A program made the position numbers and the translations under genes. Below the pieces are notes generated by a model. It was not told the origin of the DNA. It was given only the letters and a program-made list of their open reading frames with translations, and did not search any database. Below are positions 22,128 through 33,438 of a DNA stretch of 64,000 nt, in pieces. Each line of letters starts with the position of its first letter. Position 1 is the first letter of the stretch. Origin of the DNA: Drosophila miranda (lineage: Eukaryota > Arthropoda > Insecta > Diptera > Drosophilidae); NCBI RefSeq assembly GCF_003369915.1, contig NW_022881603.1:44703723-44767722 (forward strand), written 5' to 3'.

Positions 22128-23240
22128 TATACCCGATACTCAAAATGAGTATTGGGGTATATTAGATTTGTGGTGAAAATGGATGTGTGGAACGTCCAGA
22201 AGGAATCGTTTCCGACCCCATAAAGTATATATACTCTTGATCAGCATCAATAGCCGAGTCGATTGAGCCCTGTCTGTCTGTCCGTCTGTCCGTCCGTCCG
22301 TCTGTCCGTCTGTCCGTCCCTATTAGCGCCTAGTGCTCAAAGACTATAAGATCTAGAGCAACGATGTTTTGGATCCAGACTTCTGTGATATGTCACTGCT
22401 ACAAAAATATTTCAAAACTTCGCCCCGCCCACTTCCGCCCCCACAAAGGACGAAAATCTGTGGCATCTACATTTTTAAAGATACGATAAAACCAAAAACG
22501 CAGAATCGTAGAGGATGACTATATGTTCTAGATCGTAAAATCTCAGTCAGATCGTATAATTATTATAGCCAGAATCAAGAAAACAATTTCATTCTTTCTC
22601 GCCCTGTCTCTCTCTAACACACACGTAGCATAGGTGGCTTTGCTTAGAGTAAAACATTAGCGCCTAGATCTCAGAGACTATAAAAGCTAGAGCAACCAAA
22701 TTTGGTATCCACCCTCCAAACATATCGGACCGAGACGAGTTTGTTTCAAAATTTCGCCACAACCCCTTCCGCCCCCGCAAAGGACGAAAATCTGGGGATA
22801 TTCACAAATCTCAGAGACTATTAACGCTAGAGTAACCAAATTTGGTATCCGCACTCCTGTTAGATCTCACTATAAAACGTATATCTCAAAATTTCGCCCC
22901 ACCCCCTTCCGCCCACACAAAGAACGAAAATCTGTTGCATCCACAATATTGCAGATTCGAGAAAACTAAAAACGCAGAATCATAGATAACGACCATATCT
23001 ATCAGATTGCTGAATGTGGATCAGATCAGATAATTTTTATAGCCAAAAGGAACAAATCAATTTTCACTGGCTACGCAGCGCCCGACGTCACGCTCAGACT
23101 GATTTTCTGTCTCTCTCGCACGCACTCTTTGTCGTGTCGTTTAATATTAGCTGCTTCTGCCGGAGGAGAGCCATACTGACTAAGTATCGGGTATAAATGT
23201 AGAGTTGCGATGTACGCAGCAACTCACAACGTTCCCCTCG
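22128..23240 (+). mobile_element. DINE-1-like Helitron, full length
   Basis: Same ends as the copy at 20763. The middle is a different subtype, with ACGTAGCATAGGTGGCTTTGC in place of TTTCATGGTCGG. It includes the typical GTATATATACTCTTGATCAG stretch and a long TCTG/TCCG tract. The segmental duplication (copy A) begins inside it, at about 22465. Confidence 0.85.
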
Positions 23241-23634
23241 TTTCAACTGCATTTATTGAATATTATTATAAATGTATGTTGCATGTACTGTACCTTTTCA
23301 TAAAGAAAACGTATTATGTATATACATATGTACTATATGTCTATTTTTACAATGAGCGTGTGCGCGCCTTAATTCGGATTTCAACATATTAAAATATTTT
23401 AATTCGGTAAATACTAAATAATGTAGCTGCCCATTATTTAATGGCACATCGACTTTGGGAATCTATCAATTTGTTAAATATTAAAACGTTTTCCAGCCCC
23501 TTTGAAAAGTCTTAATACCTTTTTAGGAAGAATCGTATTAAATGTCGTAGAAGCATGTGCCACTACAAGCTCTGAATGTTTGTCAATGAATCGCCAGCAT
23601 TTTTCTTTTTCTTTGTGCTTTATGATTTCCTTCC
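23241..23634. other. Spacer between DINE-1 and RYamide copy A
   Basis: AT-rich sequence, duplicated at about 34508-34996 with a 40-50 bp insertion in copy B near 34787-34830. No gene is seen; it probably holds the RYamide 3' untranslated region. Confidence 0.5.
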
Positions 23635-24353
23635 TCAGTTGATGACGTTGTTCGTATCACCATCACTTTCTGCCATGCTTGTGGAATCGAGACTTTCATA
23701 AACTGCAGAGGGATGGTCACTGCTGTGTTTAATAAATATAATATCCATGTTCAGTGAAATGCCAAATCCCTGTACATTTATTTCTATAGATAAACTTACC
23801 CTTTACAACGATAGTAATTGCTGATGCCTGTGTAGACGCATGACATAAGGGATGGCCGTAACCTGCTGTTGGTGTTTGATGTCTGTTGCTCCACATCCTG
23901 TGACGAGTCTTTGCTGAGGGCCAGGCTAAGGCTGTTTTGTTCGTAGGGGGACAAATACTCGCCGTTCCGTTTTCCATATCGAGAGCCAAGAAAAAAACGA
24001 TCATTTCGTGGTACAATTATGAGACGTCGCGTTTTCGAGCTATCAACACTAGTTGCCCCACAGCCGGTGACAGCGTTGCCGCTGGACCGCCCGTAGCGAC
24101 TTCCCACAATGCTTGGGATACTTTTTTGCAATGCTTGCATACCTGTAAAGTTAAACAATTACAAATATAATATATGAAGCTATTGGATATGGGGGTACAG
24201 ACCTCCGCCGTCTTGCCCATGCGTGTTTTCAACATACGATTGATCGGTGGGCACTGCACATACGTCCTCGGACAGCACCGCGCAAATCGTAATCAATAAG
24301 AGCCCCAAATAAAATTGTCGCGGCTGTGTAGGGAGCTGATTCGCATTCCACAT
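23635..24353 (-). CDS. RYa: RYamide neuropeptide precursor, copy A (first peptide degraded)
   Basis: Secreted neuropeptide precursor; mature RYamides act on the RYamide receptor. Minus-strand exons: 24203-24353 (ATG in CATCAAAATG, signal peptide with core FYLGLLLITICAVL), 23800-24142 and 23635-23722, all with GT...AG borders and compatible phases, giving 193 residues. A stop TAA also lies across the exon 2 donor (GG|GTAAG), so an unspliced form ends there. The second peptide is intact: NDRFFLGSRY followed by the amidation/cleavage signal GKR. The first is altered: SIPSIVGSRYGR, with the preceding KR changed to KS; the duplicate at 34997-35652 reads KRPAFFVGSRYGR. The reading frame is open, so this is a gene with an altered product rather than a plain pseudogene. 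The two RY peptides of known fly genes end in FFVGSRY and FFLGSRY, which supports the call. Confidence 0.9.
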
Positions 24354-25003
24354 TTTGATGTCCTTTTACCTATATCTCTGCAATAGAATAAGTTCATTGC
24401 GAGTCAGCATAAATACTGCAGAGTTAGATTGTATCTATTCATAATATTTGTTTCCCGAGAAGAAATTTACTACCAAATGCGCTATGCTAAATAAATAAAA
24501 ATGGAAATCATTAAATATAATATTCCCCAGATACTGACTCCTCAGAACTAATTCGATGCTGTTACTTGCATTAATGGTAATTAAAGTGGGTAGAATGAAC
24601 GGCAAACATTTTGCAATGGTAGCTGAACAGAAAAGGTTTAAGTTTGTCCTTCCATGCACAGGTGTTTGACAGAATAATACCTTTTTGGTCACGTACATTC
24701 ATGGCAGCTCATCAGCAGGTCCAGTACGCAGAACAGGCAAATTCATTTTGTAGACGTCTTACGTAACAGTGAAAAACTTCATGCCGATTCACTTTTTGAC
24801 CAATTTGAAAACTGGTCTGGAATAATAAGGATTATTAAAGCACCCTTTCATTTCCGGCAAATGTAAGTAAGGTACTTGCAAAAAGCACCAAAAAAATTTG
24901 AAAGAGCGAAAGTTTACAAATTATTACTAAACGTTCAAATAACGCCGCTCCTACGTGAGTAATTGTTGATACTTTTCCCGATTGCATAGGAGGCCAAGCT
25001 ATG
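24354..25003. other. Divergent intergenic region, RYamide / Ala-rich gene (copy A)
   Basis: This 650-bp region lies between two divergently transcribed genes, so it should contain the RYamide promoter (minus) and upstream control of the Ala-rich gene (plus). No coding sequence is seen. Copy B has a full DINE-1 inserted at the position equivalent to about 24497. Copy A lacks about 69 bp present near 37085-37155 in copy B. Confidence 0.5.
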
Positions 25004-25037
25004 TATAAATAGTAATGCTAACAGCTCAAAGCTCAGC
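25004..25037 (+). promoter_or_regulatory. Core promoter of Ala-rich gene copy A: TATA box and initiator
   Basis: TATAAATA at 25004-25011, with a TCAGCATT initiator-like word whose A falls at 25034, 30 bp downstream as expected for fly core promoters. This predicts a leader of about 27 nt before the ATG at 25061. In copy B the TATA word is TAGAAATA. Confidence 0.65.
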
Positions 25038-25060
25038 ATTACTCAGTTGTCCTCAAAAGA

Positions 25061-25768
25061 ATGCATTTCACAAAGACACGAAGCTGCCGGTCAACTATGC
25101 CATTGATGCTTCTACTAATTGTTCTAACTGCTGGTGCCTGGTGTGCTTCCAGCTCCAAGCCGTTAGAAAAGCGGAGTCTCGCTTTGGACGTCTATCCCGA
25201 AGCCAGCATTCCATGGGCTATAACGAGTGGCCCGCGAGCTTTGAACGGAGGGCCTTGGAACCTTGGTTGGCCCACTTGGAGTGGGGGACACACCTCGCTG
25301 GGAATCGGGCCGACACCCAACGAAGTTGCACACGCTATTTCGGTAGCTAAGCAGGCCTCAGCCAATGTTCTTATAGCGCAGCAGCATTTACAAGCGGCTA
25401 AGGAAAACGTGTTAAATCAGCAACGCATCGCCACGGAAAGACAAACTCAGGCAGTAATACTGAAGCAAAAGTCTCAGGCGGCGGCTGCGATTCAACGTTC
25501 TGAGGCGATACAGCAGCGTCTTGCTGCCTCAAAGGCAGCTGTGGCACATGCTGCTGCTCATGCAGCTGCTGCGGAAATCCAGAAAACCGAACATGAGGCG
25601 GCCAAGCTTGGCCACTTCACAAGAAACGCGCACCCGGGAGTTGGTAATCCACTCCCTATTATTGGATCGGGAAACAATAATTTTTCGCCCTCCAATGTAG
25701 AAACGATCGGATTTGGGCATTGGCTCTCTGGCAGTACCGCAGGGAAATCTGTCAATAATTGGTACTAA
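25061..25768 (+). CDS. Secreted Ala/Gln-rich protein, copy A
   Basis: A 235-residue single-exon protein. A short charged N-terminus leads into a signal peptide whose core is MPLMLLLIVLTAGAWCA; translation may start at the first ATG or at that internal Met (codon 13). Next comes a Trp/Gly-rich segment (PWNLGWPTWSGGHTS, about residues 65-80). A long Ala/Gln/Lys-rich stretch (about 88-185) is heptad-like and probably helical, with repeated AAH and HAAA words. The C-terminus is polar. I do not recognise the family; composition resembles insect structural secreted proteins such as cuticle or eggshell proteins, without a diagnostic domain. The copy at 37512-38219 differs by one residue (I to T in NPLPxIGSG). 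It is divergent to RYamide. TAA stop. Confidence 0.8.
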   Translation: MHFTKTRSCRSTMPLMLLLIVLTAGAWCASSSKPLEKRSLALDVYPEASIPWAITSGPRALNGGPWNLGWPTWSGGHTSLGIGPTPNEVAHAISVAKQASANVLIAQQHLQAAKENVLNQQRIATERQTQAVILKQKSQAAAAIQRSEAIQQRLAASKAAVAHAAAHAAAAEIQKTEHEAAKLGHFTRNAHPGVGNPLPIIGSGNNNFSPSNVETIGFGHWLSGSTAGKSVNNWY

Positions 25769-26580
25769 ATGATAAAGTGCTTTGTGGGCTCAGCTGTAAG
25801 CAATTTTTTTTAAAAAGTATAATTAATTATATACCCAGAAATTAGGGCAATGAGTAAATTTTCATACATAATAAGAATAACAAATTTTCTTGTGATCTAT
25901 ATATACATATATATTATGTGATATATAATGATCATAATACACGTTTTGGTTTGCTTCATGTGTGACTAAAAGAAGTCACATTTATGCTGATTTATGAAAT
26001 ATATCACATTTCTTGTAAAAGGAAATATTAATGTTGTCTGATAGCACCGATATAATAACTTAAATTTATGGTTAAATTATGCAAATAAATAATGCATAAT
26101 TTTCACCTCTAAAGATCAAAACGTTGACCCACTCTGGTACTCCGGTACACGTCCACATGTTTTGTTGAAACGCCCTTGGACTCCCAGAGGCGGGAGGTCT
26201 TGCTGACCCTTAGAGTTGTCGGCATTATTACAGAGGTGGTCTGCGGACGAACCTCGTAAATACTATCGCATCGTTTTATTTTCCTGAGACTGCTACACCT
26301 GCTTCACTGAAATTTGTGGTCCTAGGGCATGCTTTCTACTCATGTTAACCTTTTTTTTTTAGGGTGTCTGCTGTTTACTGAGGTTTGCTGGTGTAATTTG
26401 TAACCGGACCAACGCTGATGTTGGTCGTCTGTGCTGCCAACGAACAGTCATGTTCCTAATTCAGGTGTAGTTTAACTTTGTTTTGCTGTGTAATTTCTTT
26501 ATGTGGAGCACAGAATGCAAAAATGTACTTTTGTGTCAGCTAATGAGTCTACTGTTCATTAGTACGTCCCCAATTGATGG
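25769..26580. other. Downstream spacer of Ala-rich gene, copy A
   Basis: AT-rich 3' region with ATATATACATATATATT stretches, then a more mixed segment (about 26130-26580) that is also kept in copy B (about 38600-39042). No gene is recognised. It ends in GATGG, the target of the BEL/Pao insertion. Confidence 0.5.
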
Positions 26581-26875
26581 TGTTCGGTCAAACTCCTTTA
26601 AGGAACAAGTATTCAAATGACCCTCGTAAAATAGATAGCCTACGCTCACTTTTTGTATTTACTCACCATAATTGTACTAAATTCACCACTGTATTCTCTC
26701 TCTTATGCCCAGTACTCAAGCACTAAGATTTGTAATAAATAGTTATTCCCTAATACTCAACTGGATCGATCGACTTTTCTCTTTCTTGTATAGACTTTGA
26801 TTCGTTTGCAGAAAAAACTAACACACCCCCATCCGTGAATTAACATTAATGCGGAAAACGCTCCGTGTACAAACA
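26581..26875 (+). repeat. 5' LTR of BEL/Pao element
   Basis: 295 bp, TGTTCGGTCA...GTACAAACA. By eye it differs from the 3' LTR at three positions (TAAAAT/TGAAAT, GATAG/GAGAG, GATTCG/AATTCG), about 1%. Confidence 0.95.
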
Positions 26876-26878
26876 TTT

Positions 26879-26896
26879 TGGCGCCCAACGTGGGGC
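26879..26896 (+). promoter_or_regulatory. Primer-binding site, tRNA-Lys type
   Basis: TGGCGCCCAACGTGGGGC, three bases after the 5' LTR. It matches the 3' end of fly tRNA-Lys as used by several insect retroelements (established for gypsy-like elements). Confidence 0.8.
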
Positions 26897-27353
26897 ATGT
26901 GTGTTATGTTAATTCTTCTGTGAACAATTAGACTAATCGCAATCTACAAAGGCAACAATTACAACATTCGCTCGTCTCGCAGCTGCAATCGAAAGTTCCG
27001 AAAACCGTATCAGAATTGTTCGTCTAGATCGCGGGATCGTTGTCCTCGCCTTGCTCTCGCCGTTCTCGCTTAACTTTATCATTCGCTTGTCACCCACAAC
27101 GCATTCAACGGCGCTTGCATTCTCGGTTCGTTCGCTTTGCAGCTACCTGCTTTGGTCCATTGATTAACGCATTCTTTCTATTGGAATTCCACCGCTTCAC
27201 TTTCGTTTTGCTTTCGTTGCCGCTGCTGGAACTTTTGCTTTTGCTTTCACCGTTGGATTTGTGCTCTAGCTGCTGCTGCTTGCTGCGTTTTTTTGTTGTT
27301 GTTATTTTTTGAAGCTCTAGTTCTGTGTCAGCGTAATTACACTACACAACAAA

Positions 27354-28632
27354 ATGACGACGCTCGAAGACTTAAAACGCCAACGGAGCAATATAAAACG
27401 AAATATAACTCGGATCAAATCTGTGGTAGATGCTAAATCGGAAACCCCGATATGCAATGATGAGCTTCGCTATCGGTTGAACATCTTAGAAACGTATTTC
27501 AAGAATGTTTTAAATGTCCAAGCTAATATTGAAGACCTTAGTCCGAATGATGAAGGACGGGCAGATTTGGAGGATACATACATAGCAATCAAGCTAGCCA
27601 TAAAGGAAAAAATGGGAGGAGATCTGAACGCCAGCATTGTTGCGCCGGACTACCACCCACCGCCAGTGAAGTCATCGTTACCAAGGTTGTCGCTACCCAC
27701 TTTCGACGGAACATATGCAAACTATAAGAATTTCATTCACTCGTTCGAGCAAATTGTTGTGCGTGAGTCTGGATTGTCTAATATAGAAAAGTTTAATTAT
27801 TTGCTGACCTGCCTCACAAGGCCGGCATTAGATACAATTCAGGCATTCAAGGTTACAAGCGAAAACTATCCGAAGGCCCTAGCAAAACTCAAAAGCCGTT
27901 TTGATAATCCTACTCTTATATTTTTAGAGGGTATTGAGGCATTGTTTGCACTACAACCTGTGGAAAGGTCAAACAGTCAGCAGCTTCACAGCCTAGTGGA
28001 TAAGCTCGCTCGAGTCCATCGGCAAACCTGAGAACATTGTTCACGCTATGGTTATATATATTATAATGGAAAAGTGTGATCAGCAAACTCGGAACAAGTG
28101 GAAGGAATCGCAGGACTACAAAACTCTGCCAACCTGGCTAGCATGCACACAGCTTTTGGAACGCCACTGTCAGTTTCTCCATTCGTCTGGAAACTCGGCT
28201 GCTACTTCGTCACAAGGAAAGGCTGAATCCAATAAGTCAAATCGTCATTCTAATCACCAAATAAACTCGTCGTTTGCTATCACTAATCCGTCTTTTACAC
28301 TTTGTTCTAGTTCTGGCCATAAGATCTCTAATTGCGCTCAGTTCAAGGCTATGAACAGCAACCAACGGTACGACAATGCAAAACGCCTCGGTCTCTGCAT
28401 CAATTGTCTTGGAAATGGTCATAGAGAGGCGCTATGTTCATCGACTCATCGTTGCCGATCCTATAATCGGAATCATCATTCATCTTTGCATCACTCTCAG
28501 CCGCAACAGCCACCCCAATCATCAGCAGGACAATCTTCAACTACTAAACCGGTACTCCAACCAAAGCGAACCCTCCTGGCAAACGGCTCATTAAGCTGCT
28601 TCACATTCTCATATGGAGATCGCAGCAGATGA
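27354..28632 (+). pseudogene. BEL/Pao gag with frameshift
   Basis: Starts ATGACGACGCTCGAAGAC. The first 225 codons (27354-28031) hold the retro-gag core found in BEL/Pao (LPTFDGTYANYKNFIHSF, then LTCLTRPALDTI). The frame changes near 28025 and continues to 28632 with zinc-knuckle-like CINCLGNGHREALC (the first knuckle reads CSSSGHKISNC, having lost a cysteine). The C-terminus is Gln/Ser-rich. Confidence 0.85.
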
Positions 28633-31600
28633 TCAAATTTTGTTGGCAACAGCTATGGTTTTGGTAAAGGATGCCACAGGTGAATACAAACTCGGTAGAG
28701 CGTTGCTTGATTCATGCTCTCAGGTTAATTTTGTAACCGAAGCCTTTGCAAAAAGCTTCGCCTTCGTCGTGAAAAACACCACATTGGAATTCGCAGTATA
28801 GGAGACTCCCTTACTAGTTTGAAGGCTCGTACGACTACCTATATTAAGTCACGTACTTCCGGCTATCAGCTCACTCTCCAGTTTGGAAACAAATCCCATA
28901 TTGCCTACCAGCCAGATAGTGAGATCGACATATCGAATTGGAACCTACCAGCTAACACTCCATTGGCTGACGAATCGTTCTATAGGACTAAACGTATTGA
29001 TTTGTTACTGGGGACCGAAGCCTTCTATGGAGCTCTAGCTGTTGGCCAGATTCGCATTTGTCCAAATCTTCCCACTTTGCAGAAGACTCTTTTTGGTTGG
29101 GTTGTTGCTGGGAGGTACCAGCGGCAATATAACAGACAGCCGCCATTGTGCTTGGCGACTGTAGAAGAGTCGATCGACAAGAATTTGCAGCAATTATGGA
29201 AAGTGGACTCATTTGTCGATCCAAGCGCTAGAATGCTCCCAAATCATCGTCGCTGTGAGGACCATTTCAGGGACACAACACATCAGGATGCCAGTGGGCG
29301 GATTGGCGTTCGCTTGCCATTTCAAGAAGATCCAAGTTGTCTTGGAAGTTCCTTCGATACAGCTCGAACTCGATTTTTTGCCATTGAGAGACGTCTCGCT
29401 CGTCTACCGGAAATTCGCTCGCAGTATATCTCGTTCATGCAGGAATATGAAAGTCTCGGCCATATGTCCCTCGTACTGAATCCTAACTTGGAAGAACCGC
29501 ATTATTATATACCCCACCATTTCGTTCTGAAACCAAGCAGTACCTCGACGAAGCTCAGAGTTGTCTTTGACGCCTCTTGCCGTACAACATCTCAAAGGTC
29601 ACTTAACGATCTACTTTTAGTCGGCCCTACCATTCAGGATGAGTTGTACTTGCAATTGCTGCGGTTCCGCATGCATAGGTACAGGCAGGTACTTGTGAGT
29701 TAGAAGGATAGAAAATTCCAGTACATTTTGTGGCGAGCATCTCCAAATACGGATCTTCAAACCTACCAACTCAATACAGTGACATATGGGACTGCGTCTG
29801 CCCCATTTCTCGCAACTCGTAGTTTGCATTACTTGGCTGAGGATTGTAAGGATGCATGGCCATTAGGGGCTGCTGCTGTTAAAACTGCATTTTATGTTGA
29901 TGACCTTTTGTGTGGGGCTGATGATATAGATACACTCTTCAAACTAAAAACTGAAATCACATCAACTCTCGCTCGTGGTCAGTTTCCATTATGCAAGTGG
30001 CATTCAAATCATCCAGGCGTGATGGAAGACGAATCTACCAAGGAATTAAACATTTCAGAAAACTCAGTCAGCAGCACACTCGGCTTAACTTGGCATCAAC
30101 GAAGAGATGCATTTAGTTTCACATTTAATCCAAAGGAAGTCTATCCCACTACCACAAAACGAACAATTTTGTCTACTGCGTCGTCGCTATTCGATCCAAT
30201 CGGTCTGCTATCACCGTTAGTCATTGTCTCTAAGATCATTCTTCAGAAGTTGTGGCTTTTGAAACTCGACTGGGACGAGTCTGTCCCCCAGAATTTAAGC
30301 CACGCATGGAGCAAGTGTTTGGAATCGCTGAATTCACTGTCGTCACTAGCGGTACCTAGTTTTGGTTTGCAGCCTGATACTAGGAGCATTCAAATACATG
30401 GAGTTTGCGACGCATCGATTCGGGCATACGGCTGCTGTGTTTATGTGCGCACGGAGAATTCGCTTGGACAGGTCACAGTGAAATTGTTCACTTCTAAGTC
30501 TAGAGTAGCACCAGTGAAGAAACAGTCTCTTCCGAAGCTTGAACTATGCGGCGCACATCTACTTTCTCAGTTGTATAACAAAGTCAAGGCCATATTCAAT
30601 AAACACACTATCACATCTTATTTTTGGAGCGACTCACAGCTCGTATTGCATTGGTTGCAACAACACTCAGTCACCTTATCGACCTTTGTTGGAAATCGAG
30701 TGTCCGATATTCAGGATTTAACGTCTGATGGAAAATGGCGTTTTGTGCCAACACATCAAAACCCTGCTGATATTCTGTCGCGACGCTGTAACGTGAGCGA
30801 GTTGATTAAGTCTCCATGGTTTTCGGGTCCTACGTTTCTAGTCGAAGATTCACTAAACTGGCCCGCCACTGGTGGAAAACTTGATATTGACATGGACGTG
30901 GTTAACTTGGAGAATCGGAAAAGTTTGTTTGCTGCCGTACACGAGACAAATAATATCCTCAACATCGTCGATAATATCAGCTCGTACACTCACAGTCTGC
31001 GTCTCATTGCTTGGTTGATTAGGTTCATAAGGAGATGTCGGAAGCAATCGACGTTCACCACAAGCTCACCGACGCCAGATGAACTTCGTTTTGCTTCATA
31101 TTGCCTTATTTGGAACATTCAACAAACTCATTTTGTAGAGGACATCCGTTTACTTCAGAAGCAAAAACCATTAAAAAGCAGCTTAAAGTTTCTTACTCCC
31201 TTTTTAGAAGTCGTGAACGGATTCGAACTTATCAAGGTTGGTGGACGTTTGGAATACTCAGACCTACAAGACGGTCAAAAACATCCGTTGCTGCTGCCTA
31301 GTCAGTCAAAATTTGTATGGAACTATATTCGCCATTTGCATCTTCGGAACTATCACGCTGGACCTAAAGCCCTAGTCGCTCTCATTCGTTTGGAGTATTG
31401 GATCGTTAACGCCAGAGACTTGGCACGTAGAATTGTTCGCTCCTGTGTACACTGCGTTCGCTACAGACCGAAGCTGCTACAACAACTCATGGGCTCATTA
31501 CCGCCTACGCGACTCGCTCCGGCTCGACCCTTTGAACGCTGTGGAGTTGACTTTTGTGGACCCATCAACACATATCTACGCATTCGAGGAAAGGGACCTA

Positions 31601-32440
31601 CAAAAGCATACATAGCCGTGTTCGTTTGCCTTCTCACCAAGGCCGTTCACATCGAAGTAGTCTCTGATTTGTCAACAAAGGCGTTCTTAAACGCATTGAA
31701 ACGGATGGGAGGTCGTCGCAAGCTGCCGACAGACATCTTCTGCGATAATGCCACTAACTTTGTAGGGGCATCGAATCAACTGCAGGAACTAAAAAAGTTT
31801 ATGTTTTTAAAGCAGACCCAAGATGAAATCTATAAATTTTGCGCATCTGACTTTATTAATTTCCATTTTATTCCCCCCAGGGCACCTCATTTCGGAGGCC
31901 TTTGGGAAGCGGCGGCAGAGTGCAAAGGGGCTGTTAAATCGTACGCTGGCCAACACCAGGTTCACCTTCGAAGAGTTGAGCACTGTCGTCGTCGAGATAG
32001 AATCGATCCTCAACTCGCGCCCACTATCGCCGCTTTCGTCAGACCCAAATGACTATAGCACTCTCACGGCTGGTCATCTCTTGGTTGGCGAATCATTGCG
32101 ATCACTACCTGAAAGGTCCCTCGAGAATATCAAGCTGTCAAGTATGGACCGCTACGATGCGATTACGGCCGTCAAGCAACGGTTTTGGAAGCAATGGTCT
32201 GCTGACTATGTCAACGAATTGCGATCGCGCACGAAGTGGACAGCACCCTCAACGAACCTCACCGAGGGCACGTTGGTCATCATCCATGAGGACAACCTGC
32301 CACCGCTACGCTGGAAACTAGGCCGAGTGCAGTCTACTGTGCTTGGGAAGGATGGACTTGTACGGGTGGTGCACCTCCGCACTGCAAACGGAACATCTTG
32401 CAGGCCAATACACAAGTTGGCAATTCTTCCGGTGGTTTGA
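28613..32440 (+). pseudogene. BEL/Pao pol with multiple breaks
   Basis: The protease has LLDSCSQVNF where the family has DSG, so the catalytic motif is changed. RT follows (28819-29703) with LPTLQKTLFGWVV, YYIPHHFVLKP and LRVVFDAS. At 29680-29720 the segment that should hold the first catalytic Asp appears missing, and GAG has become TAG at 29701-29703. The rest (29728-32052) has FYVDDLLCGA, the RNase H region with VCDASIRAYGCCVY, and integrase with HHxC-type zinc residues, FCDNATNFVGA and PHFGGLWEA. A 1-bp shift near 31910 moves the end to 31823-32440. There is also a break between 28801 and 28819. It cannot encode active enzymes. Confidence 0.85.
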
Positions 32441-32466
32441 AAGCAGTCCTTTCAACGGGGCCGGGA

Positions 32467-32761
32467 TGTTCGGTCAAACTCCTTTAAGGAACAAGTATTC
32501 AAATGACCCTCGTGAAATAGAGAGCCTACGCTCACTTTTTGTATTTACTCACCATAATTGTACTAAATTCACCACTGTATTCTCTCTCTTATGCCCAGTA
32601 CTCAAGCACTAAGATTTGTAATAAATAGTTATTCCCTAATACTCAACTGGATCGATCGACTTTTCTCTTTCTTGTATAGACTTTAATTCGTTTGCAGAAA
32701 AAACTAACACACCCCCATCCGTGAATTAACATTAATGCGGAAAACGCTCCGTGTACAAACA
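32467..32761 (+). repeat. 3' LTR of BEL/Pao element
   Basis: 295 bp, preceded by the purine-rich ACGGGGCCGGGA as polypurine tract, followed by GATGG (32762-32766). Confidence 0.95.
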
Positions 32762-33183
32762 GATGGTTAGCTCTGATTAGACGCACCTAAAAGCTCGTCA
32801 AATCCACATTTTCAAAATCACAAAAGGAAGCATATAAAAGTATATTCCCCATAAAGTATATACTAGTGTACATATGTACATATGTGGATCAGCGAAATCA
32901 GCCACTAGCAATATATCCATATTCTAGTCGGTAGTGTATAAATAAATGATAGCTAAAATAATCGCCTTTAGTTTTTAGCACTACCCTTTTTACATACACA
33001 AATTAGAAAGTATTGGTCAGTGCACGTAACCAAAAATAACTAGAAAAGACAAAGGTTTTGCGTTAACGGCTCACTGGCGAAGGAAATGAATACATACATA
33101 TGTACATTCTTTTATAAGCGGGAACTTTCTTAAGTGTCAACAATCACAAACACAAACAAATAAATTTTAATAGACGTCTCTAG
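32762..33183. other. Spacer of copy A right of the BEL element
   Basis: AT-rich, also present in copy B (about 39043-39492). It has several ACATATGTACATATG palindromic words near 32872-32884. No gene is seen. Confidence 0.5.
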
Positions 33184-33438
33184 GTAACAAACGCCGCATT
33201 AACTCGCCCTAAATTGCAATTAGCGAATATATTTGGCAATTTGGTAATTGACGGGCCAGCCTTTACGCAGCTGTGGGAACTTGTTGACAGAACAAAGAAC
33301 AATAAGAAGAAAATGCAAAATCGTATTGAACTCAACCAAAAGGACTTGACTTGGTGGTGTAGCGTAAAGCTCAGGCTTAAAACGACTCGTGACAATTTAA
33401 AAAAAACAACAGATCTTTCAATCACCTTCGCCAGATAA
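33184..33438 (+). CDS. Hypothetical exon-like frame, copy A
   Basis: An open frame of 84 codons following CTCTAG, which could be a splice acceptor, and ending in TAA. It includes the first ATG at 33214-equivalent codons and reads GNLVIDGPAFTQLWELVDRT, then KKKMQNRIELNQKDLTWW. It is charged and helix-rich with no signal peptide. Copy B (39493-39747) differs by D to G and N to S. It looks like genuine protein, perhaps a terminal exon, but no upstream exon was identified and the family is unknown. The opposite strand is open as well, so the strand is not certain. Confidence 0.35.
   Translation, partial: VTNAALTRPKLQLANIFGNLVIDGPAFTQLWELVDRTKNNKKKMQNRIELNQKDLTWWCSVKLRLKTTRDNLKKTTDLSITFAR

Larger units (their letters stand above)
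26581..32761 (+). mobile_element. BEL/Pao LTR retrotransposon, full length, coding-defective
   Basis: This 6181-bp element is bounded by two 295-bp LTRs and a GATGG target duplication (26576-26580 and 32762-32766). The unoccupied site with a single GATGG is preserved in copy B at 39043-39047, which proves insertion after the segmental duplication. Order: LTR, tRNA-Lys-type primer site, gag, protease, reverse transcriptase, RNase H, integrase, LTR. No env. Coding region carries several breaks. Confidence 0.95.

Noticed and set aside
23014-23196. 60-codon frame repeated at 34280-34462
   Set aside because: Both are the 3' end of DINE-1, a non-coding element; similarity reflects the repeat, not a gene.
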